In this document: positions 60,700 through 64,000 of the stretch, in pieces
Layout of the letters: each line of letters opens with the position of its first letter
Numbering within the stretch: position 1 is the stretch's first letter
Source: Fructilactobacillus fructivorans
GTDB taxonomy: Bacteria > Bacillota > Bacilli > Lactobacillales > Lactobacillaceae
Direction: 5' to 3'
NCBI RefSeq assembly: GCF_001434095.1
Contig: NZ_AZDS01000004.1
Span: 124,001 to 188,000 of the forward strand
Length of the DNA stretch: 64,000 nucleotides
Program-made: the position numbers and the translations under genes
The notes under the pieces: generated by a model
The model's database searches: none
What the model saw: only the letters and a program-made list of their open reading frames with translations
What the model was told of the DNA's origin: nothing

Positions 60700-62161
60700 G
60701 GTTCATCCTTCTTTCAAAATAGTTTAGTACTCGAGACAACGAGAACGAGAGGATGAAGTACAGTATCATGGCGACTGCGATTGGAGCTACCCCTCTGTAA
60801 GTATCGGCACGCATGATGTTTAGTTCGTAGACGATTTCGGTCACTCCGATAATGGAAACGATCGAACTGTCCTTGATGATGGTAATAAATTCATTGCCAA
60901 GGGCGGGCCAGATGTTCTTGAAAGCCTGAGGCAAGATGACCGAGGCCATCATATCTTTTTTGGATAGTCCCAGACTTCTAGAAGCTTCCGATTGTCCCTT
61001 GTCAACGGCGTTAATCCCACCTCTGATAATCTCACTGACGTAAGCGCCACTGTTCAGTGAGACGGCAATGATTCCGGCGGTCAATGCGGGAATGTTAACT
61101 AAAACTCCCAGTCCGAAATAAACGAACAGGACCTGAACCATCATTGGGGTTCCTCTGACAAATTCCGTGTACGCAATTGAGGGCCAACTTAAGAACTTGT
61201 ACTTGGATAGTCGCATCAAAACTAAGATAATTCCGAGGATAATCCCAAAGAAGACGGAAACAACTGAGATGATTAACGTATACTCAACTCCAGTAGCAAA
61301 GTACTTCCAGTAGTGCCACATTGAGGTATTATTGGTGTTAACTTTCATGTGCTTCCCGGCGTCCTTAAGGTACTGTGGGATTAAATTCTTTTTGTGGATT
61401 TGATCGATACTCTGATTGACGGCATTGACCAAGGAAGTGTTCCCCTTTTTAAATGCGATTGCGGTCCCGACGTCATTTTTATTTAACTTGTATCCTGAAT
61501 CAATGGCCTTTAAATCGTGGTCATTAGCAACGTAGGCCTGGGCGACTGGTTTTTCCACTCCGACAGCCGCTACTTTATGGGTCTTAAGGGCGAGAACCAG
61601 ATCAGGCGTTTTGTCCATTCCAACGACGTGGGCGTTGGGGATGTCTTTTTTAGCTAAACTCTGTTGCAGGGTTCCGGTCTGAGTTCCGACCTTTTTGCCT
61701 TTTAAACTATTCTTATTTTTAATTTGACCAGCATCATTCTTGTTGATTAAGAAGTCTTGACCACCGCTGTAATAAATCTTGGAAAAATCAGCATTCTGCT
61801 TCCGTTCGGGGGTAGGATTAATACCACCAATGGCCATGTCAATCTTACCGGACTGAACGGCCACAAGCAGAGATTCAAAACTCATATTCTTAATCTTTAG
61901 TTTAACGTGGAGGTTCTTGGCAATTTGTTTGGCAATGTCGATATCCATCCCCACATCCTCCTGATTGCCGCCTTTATTTACCTGAAACTCAAACGGTGGG
62001 TAGTCCGGTGCCGTTCCCACCGTCAAAGTTCCTGACTGTTTGACTCGGTTCAATGATTGATCGTCAGCATGTGCTGGTCGTCGTGCTAGTAAACTCCCCA
62101 TTCCAACTATGACAACGACTAACAACAACTGCATGACCGTCTTTAACTTTGACTTGCCCAT
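60692..62161 (-). CDS. glnP: Amino acid ABC transporter, fused binding protein and permease (GlnP type)
   Basis: 489-residue fusion: signal peptide ([20 protein letters not shown]), extracellular solute-binding domain (residues 35-260; [16 protein letters not shown] and [24 protein letters not shown]) and a permease domain (about 285-485) with [35 protein letters not shown], the EAA loop. This GlnPH arrangement is normal in lactic acid bacteria. ATG 62161 has AAGGAGATGAAGTTCA in front. Operon with glnQ. Exact substrate uncertain. Confidence 0.93.
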   Translation of the reverse strand: MGKSKLKTVMQLLLVVVIVGMGSLLARRPAHADDQSLNRVKQSGTLTVGTAPDYPPFEFQVNKGGNQEDVGMDIDIAKQIAKNLHVKLKIKNMSFESLLVAVQSGKIDMAIGGINPTPERKQNADFSKIYYSGGQDFLINKNDAGQIKNKNSLKGKKVGTQTGTLQQSLAKKDIPNAHVVGMDKTPDLVLALKTHKVAAVGVEKPVAQAYVANDHDLKAIDSGYKLNKNDVGTAIAFKKGNTSLVNAVNQSIDQIHKKNLIPQYLKDAGKHMKVNTNNTSMWHYWKYFATGVEYTLIISVVSVFFGIILGIILVLMRLSKYKFLSWPSIAYTEFVRGTPMMVQVLFVYFGLGVLVNIPALTAGIIAVSLNSGAYVSEIIRGGINAVDKGQSEASRSLGLSKKDMMASVILPQAFKNIWPALGNEFITIIKDSSIVSIIGVTEIVYELNIMRADTYRGVAPIAVAMILYFILSFSLSRVLNYFERRMNHD

Positions 62162-62263
62162 TGAACTTCATCTCCTTAAGGTTTTCTTAATTAATTTTTC
62201 AAAGTGTACCACCTGTGAAATTAATTGCAAATCTAATTTAAGTTTATTTAGTCACAAAGAAGC

Positions 62264-62299
62264 AAAAAAGACTGAAGCCATGCGACTTCAGTCTTTTTT
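62264..62299 (-). terminator. Terminator after argH
   Basis: 14-bp stem AAAAAAGACTGAAG/CTTCAGTCTTTTTT with 8-base loop; T-rich on both sides. Confidence 0.9.
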
Positions 62300-62304
62300 A
62301 TTAA

Positions 62305-63681
62305 TTATTTTAATTCATGTTTAGCGCGCTCAATTTGCGCTCTAACCTGTTTAAATCCAGTTCCACCTTCTGAGTTGCGACGCTCTACGGCTACTTCAGG
62401 ATCTAACTCCCTGTAAACATCATTTTGGATTACAGGTGAGGCTTTTTGTAACTCTTTCAGACTCATGTCCTGCAAATCACGATGCGTTTGAATACAGTCT
62501 AGGACCAACTTTCCAACGATTCCGTGAGCTTGCCTGAACGGAACGCCCTTCGCTGCCAAGTAATCAGCAAGTTCAGTGGCATTTGACAAGTCGTGCTTAG
62601 TACTATCACGCATCTTGTCCTTATTAACCTTCAGCGTTGCAATCATCCCGTTAAAGACTTTCAAGGCGGGAAGTACGGTCTTCACCGCATCGAAGACGCC
62701 CTCTTTGTCCTCCTGTAGGTCCTTATTATAAGCAAGTGGCAGTGATTTCATGGTTGCAAGTAGTCCCATTAAATCGCCGTAGACTCGTCCCGTCTTACCA
62801 CGAATCAGCTCCGCCATGTCAGGATTCTTTTTCTGGGGCATGATGGAACTTCCCGTCGAATACTCGTCACTGATTTCGAGGTACTGAAACTCATAACTGA
62901 CCCACATGCTAATTTCTTCACAGAAACGGGACAGGTGCATCATCAAGATGGAACAGTTACTTAAAAATTCCAAGGCAAAGTCTCGATCAGACACGGCATC
63001 TAACGAATTCGCGTAGACCTCGTCAAAACCAAGTTCTTTGGCAGTATACTGACGGTCAATTGGAAAAGTGGTTCCAGCTAACGCAGCTGCCCCTAATGGC
63101 AACATGTCGGTATGCTTTTCGTTGAACTCAAATCGTTCCTTGTCCCGTTTAAGCATCTGATAATAGGCCATTAGATAGTGTCCGTATGAGATTGGTTGGG
63201 CATGCTGAAGATGCGTATACCCCGGCATGATGGTCTCAACGTTTTCCTCCGCCATCTTAACCAGTGTCTTCTGTAGAGTCGTAATTTCATCAATAATTTT
63301 TGGGAGGCGCCTCTTTAAGTACAGGTGAAAATCAGTGGCAACCTGGTCATTTCGTGAGCGGGCCGTGTGCAATTTTCCAGCAACTGGTCCAATGCGATCG
63401 GTGAGAATCTTTTCAATATTCATGTGAATATCTTCGTTCTCTTTGGAAAACTTAACTTTCCCCGCATGGAGATCCTTTTGGATTCCCTCTAAACCAGCCA
63501 CGATCTGTTTCACATCCCCAGACGAAAGAATGCCGGTCTTTTCCAGCATTTTAACGTGTGCCAATGATCCCTCAATATCCTCGTCAGCCATTAACTGGTC
63601 AAAGGAAATGGAGGAACCAAAATCGTCAACTGACTCATCGGGCTGTTCGGTAAAACGGCCGCCCCATAATCGATCGCTCAT
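62305..63681 (-). CDS. argH: Argininosuccinate lyase
   Basis: Last step of arginine biosynthesis: argininosuccinate to arginine and fumarate. N-terminal [20 protein letters not shown]; fumarase-superfamily signature [16 protein letters not shown] with the catalytic Ser loop; [14 protein letters not shown] and [11 protein letters not shown]-like [14 protein letters not shown] regions. It has 458 residues, full length. ATG 63681 overlaps the argG stop (ATGA). Co-transcribed after argG and ended by a strong terminator. Confidence 0.97.
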   Translation of the reverse strand: MSDRLWGGRFTEQPDESVDDFGSSISFDQLMADEDIEGSLAHVKMLEKTGILSSGDVKQIVAGLEGIQKDLHAGKVKFSKENEDIHMNIEKILTDRIGPVAGKLHTARSRNDQVATDFHLYLKRRLPKIIDEITTLQKTLVKMAEENVETIMPGYTHLQHAQPISYGHYLMAYYQMLKRDKERFEFNEKHTDMLPLGAAALAGTTFPIDRQYTAKELGFDEVYANSLDAVSDRDFALEFLSNCSILMMHLSRFCEEISMWVSYEFQYLEISDEYSTGSSIMPQKKNPDMAELIRGKTGRVYGDLMGLLATMKSLPLAYNKDLQEDKEGVFDAVKTVLPALKVFNGMIATLKVNKDKMRDSTKHDLSNATELADYLAAKGVPFRQAHGIVGKLVLDCIQTHRDLQDMSLKELQKASPVIQNDVYRELDPEVAVERRNSEGGTGFKQVRAQIERAKHELK

Positions 63682-64000
63682 TTGCTCTGGTCCTTTTGTT
63701 TGGCGTTCTTGATCTGCACTTGGGAATTAACCTTGGTTGGCAGACCCCACAACTTGATAAAGCCCTTGGAAGCTACCTGATCAAATGAATCCGATGAGGT
63801 GTAAGTAGCGAGATCCTTATCGTAGAGTGAGTTATGCGACTTTCTGCCAAGCACGGTGACGTTACCCTTAAAGAGTTTGACCCTGACCACACCGCTGACG
63901 TTCTTTTGGGAATCCTTCAAGAAGGCTTGAAGTGATTCCATCAGGGGTGAGAACCAAAGACCATCGTAAATGACTTCACTGATTTCATTTTCAACCAATG
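63678..64000 (-). CDS. argG: Argininosuccinate synthase, 3' end (runs off right edge)
   Basis: About the last 106 residues of ArgG, which ligates citrulline and aspartate with ATP. Visible C-terminal block: [49 protein letters not shown] and [23 protein letters not shown], all typical of the tetramerisation end. Stop TGA 63678-63680 overlaps the argH start, so they form an argGH operon. The catalytic N-terminus is outside the window. Confidence 0.95.
   Translation of the reverse strand, partial: LVENEISEVIYDGLWFSPLMESLQAFLKDSQKNVSGVVRVKLFKGNVTVLGRKSHNSLYDKDLATYTSSDSFDQVASKGFIKLWGLPTKVNSQVQIKNAKQKDQSK

Overview
The window looks like chromosomal DNA of a Gram-positive, low-to-mid-GC lactic acid bacterium, most likely a heterofermentative member of the Lactobacillaceae. 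The evidence is the combination of phosphoketolase (left edge), glucose-6-phosphate and 6-phosphogluconate dehydrogenases, bifunctional AdhE, water-forming NADH oxidase, a malolactic locus, and WxL/LPXTG/LysM surface proteins, with strong AGGAGG-type ribosome binding sites and short rho-independent terminators after most genes. No rRNA, tRNA, CRISPR array, transposase or phage gene was seen.

Layout. 1-6.9 kb: 5' part of phosphoketolase, gltX, a GntR regulator, mntH, a YbaK-type deacylase and an HD hydrolase. 7-11.8 kb: malolactic locus with two AEC permeases, malolactic enzyme and divergent mleR. 11.8-17.6 kb: adhE with two Rex-like boxes, a CtpE-type P-ATPase, hsp20. 17.9-24.5 kb: CNNM/CBS protein, YfhO protein, nrdI-like flavodoxin, nox. 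24.5-35.8 kb: two unrecognised small proteins, a UvrA-like ATPase with an MFS pump, DegV, TetR, aldo/keto reductase, an ABC exporter and a YjeM-type permease. 35.8-39.5 kb: an AT-rich segment with an unrecognised 640-residue protein, an HxlR regulator and a zinc-type alcohol dehydrogenase/quinone reductase, in which a nearly identical 25-bp sequence lies upstream of two of the genes. 39.6-42.6 kb: lactate permease and small membrane proteins, including a TMEM175-like gene split by a frameshift. 42.7-50.5 kb: cell-surface region (CAP protein, Csc/WxL cluster, LysM/Apf protein). 51.3-54.3 kb: zwf and gnd. 54.4-59.9 kb: multicopper oxidase, TauE-type permease, MFS transporter and 5'-nucleotidase. 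59.9-64 kb: glutamine-type ABC transporter, argH and the 3' end of argG.

How it fits together. zwf, gnd and xpk are three parts of the 6-phosphogluconate/phosphoketolase route. Oxidative steps make NAD(P)H; adhE and nox are the two sinks, and both carry Rex-type boxes. Carbon control is suggested by cre-like sites at xpk, zwf and lctP in three different geometries. The malolactic genes give pH and energy benefit. The surface region forms one Csc cluster, but one of its DUF916/DUF3324 genes is broken or recoded.

Most worth following: (1) the HxlR / ADH / 640-aa module tied together by a repeated putative operator; (2) apparent AUU start codons in two genes (GntR regulator and nrdI), perhaps a third AUC/AUU start in the TauE gene; (3) two genes split by single-base frame changes with overlapping restart sites. 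All functional statements rest on reading the sequence and family knowledge; no searches were run.
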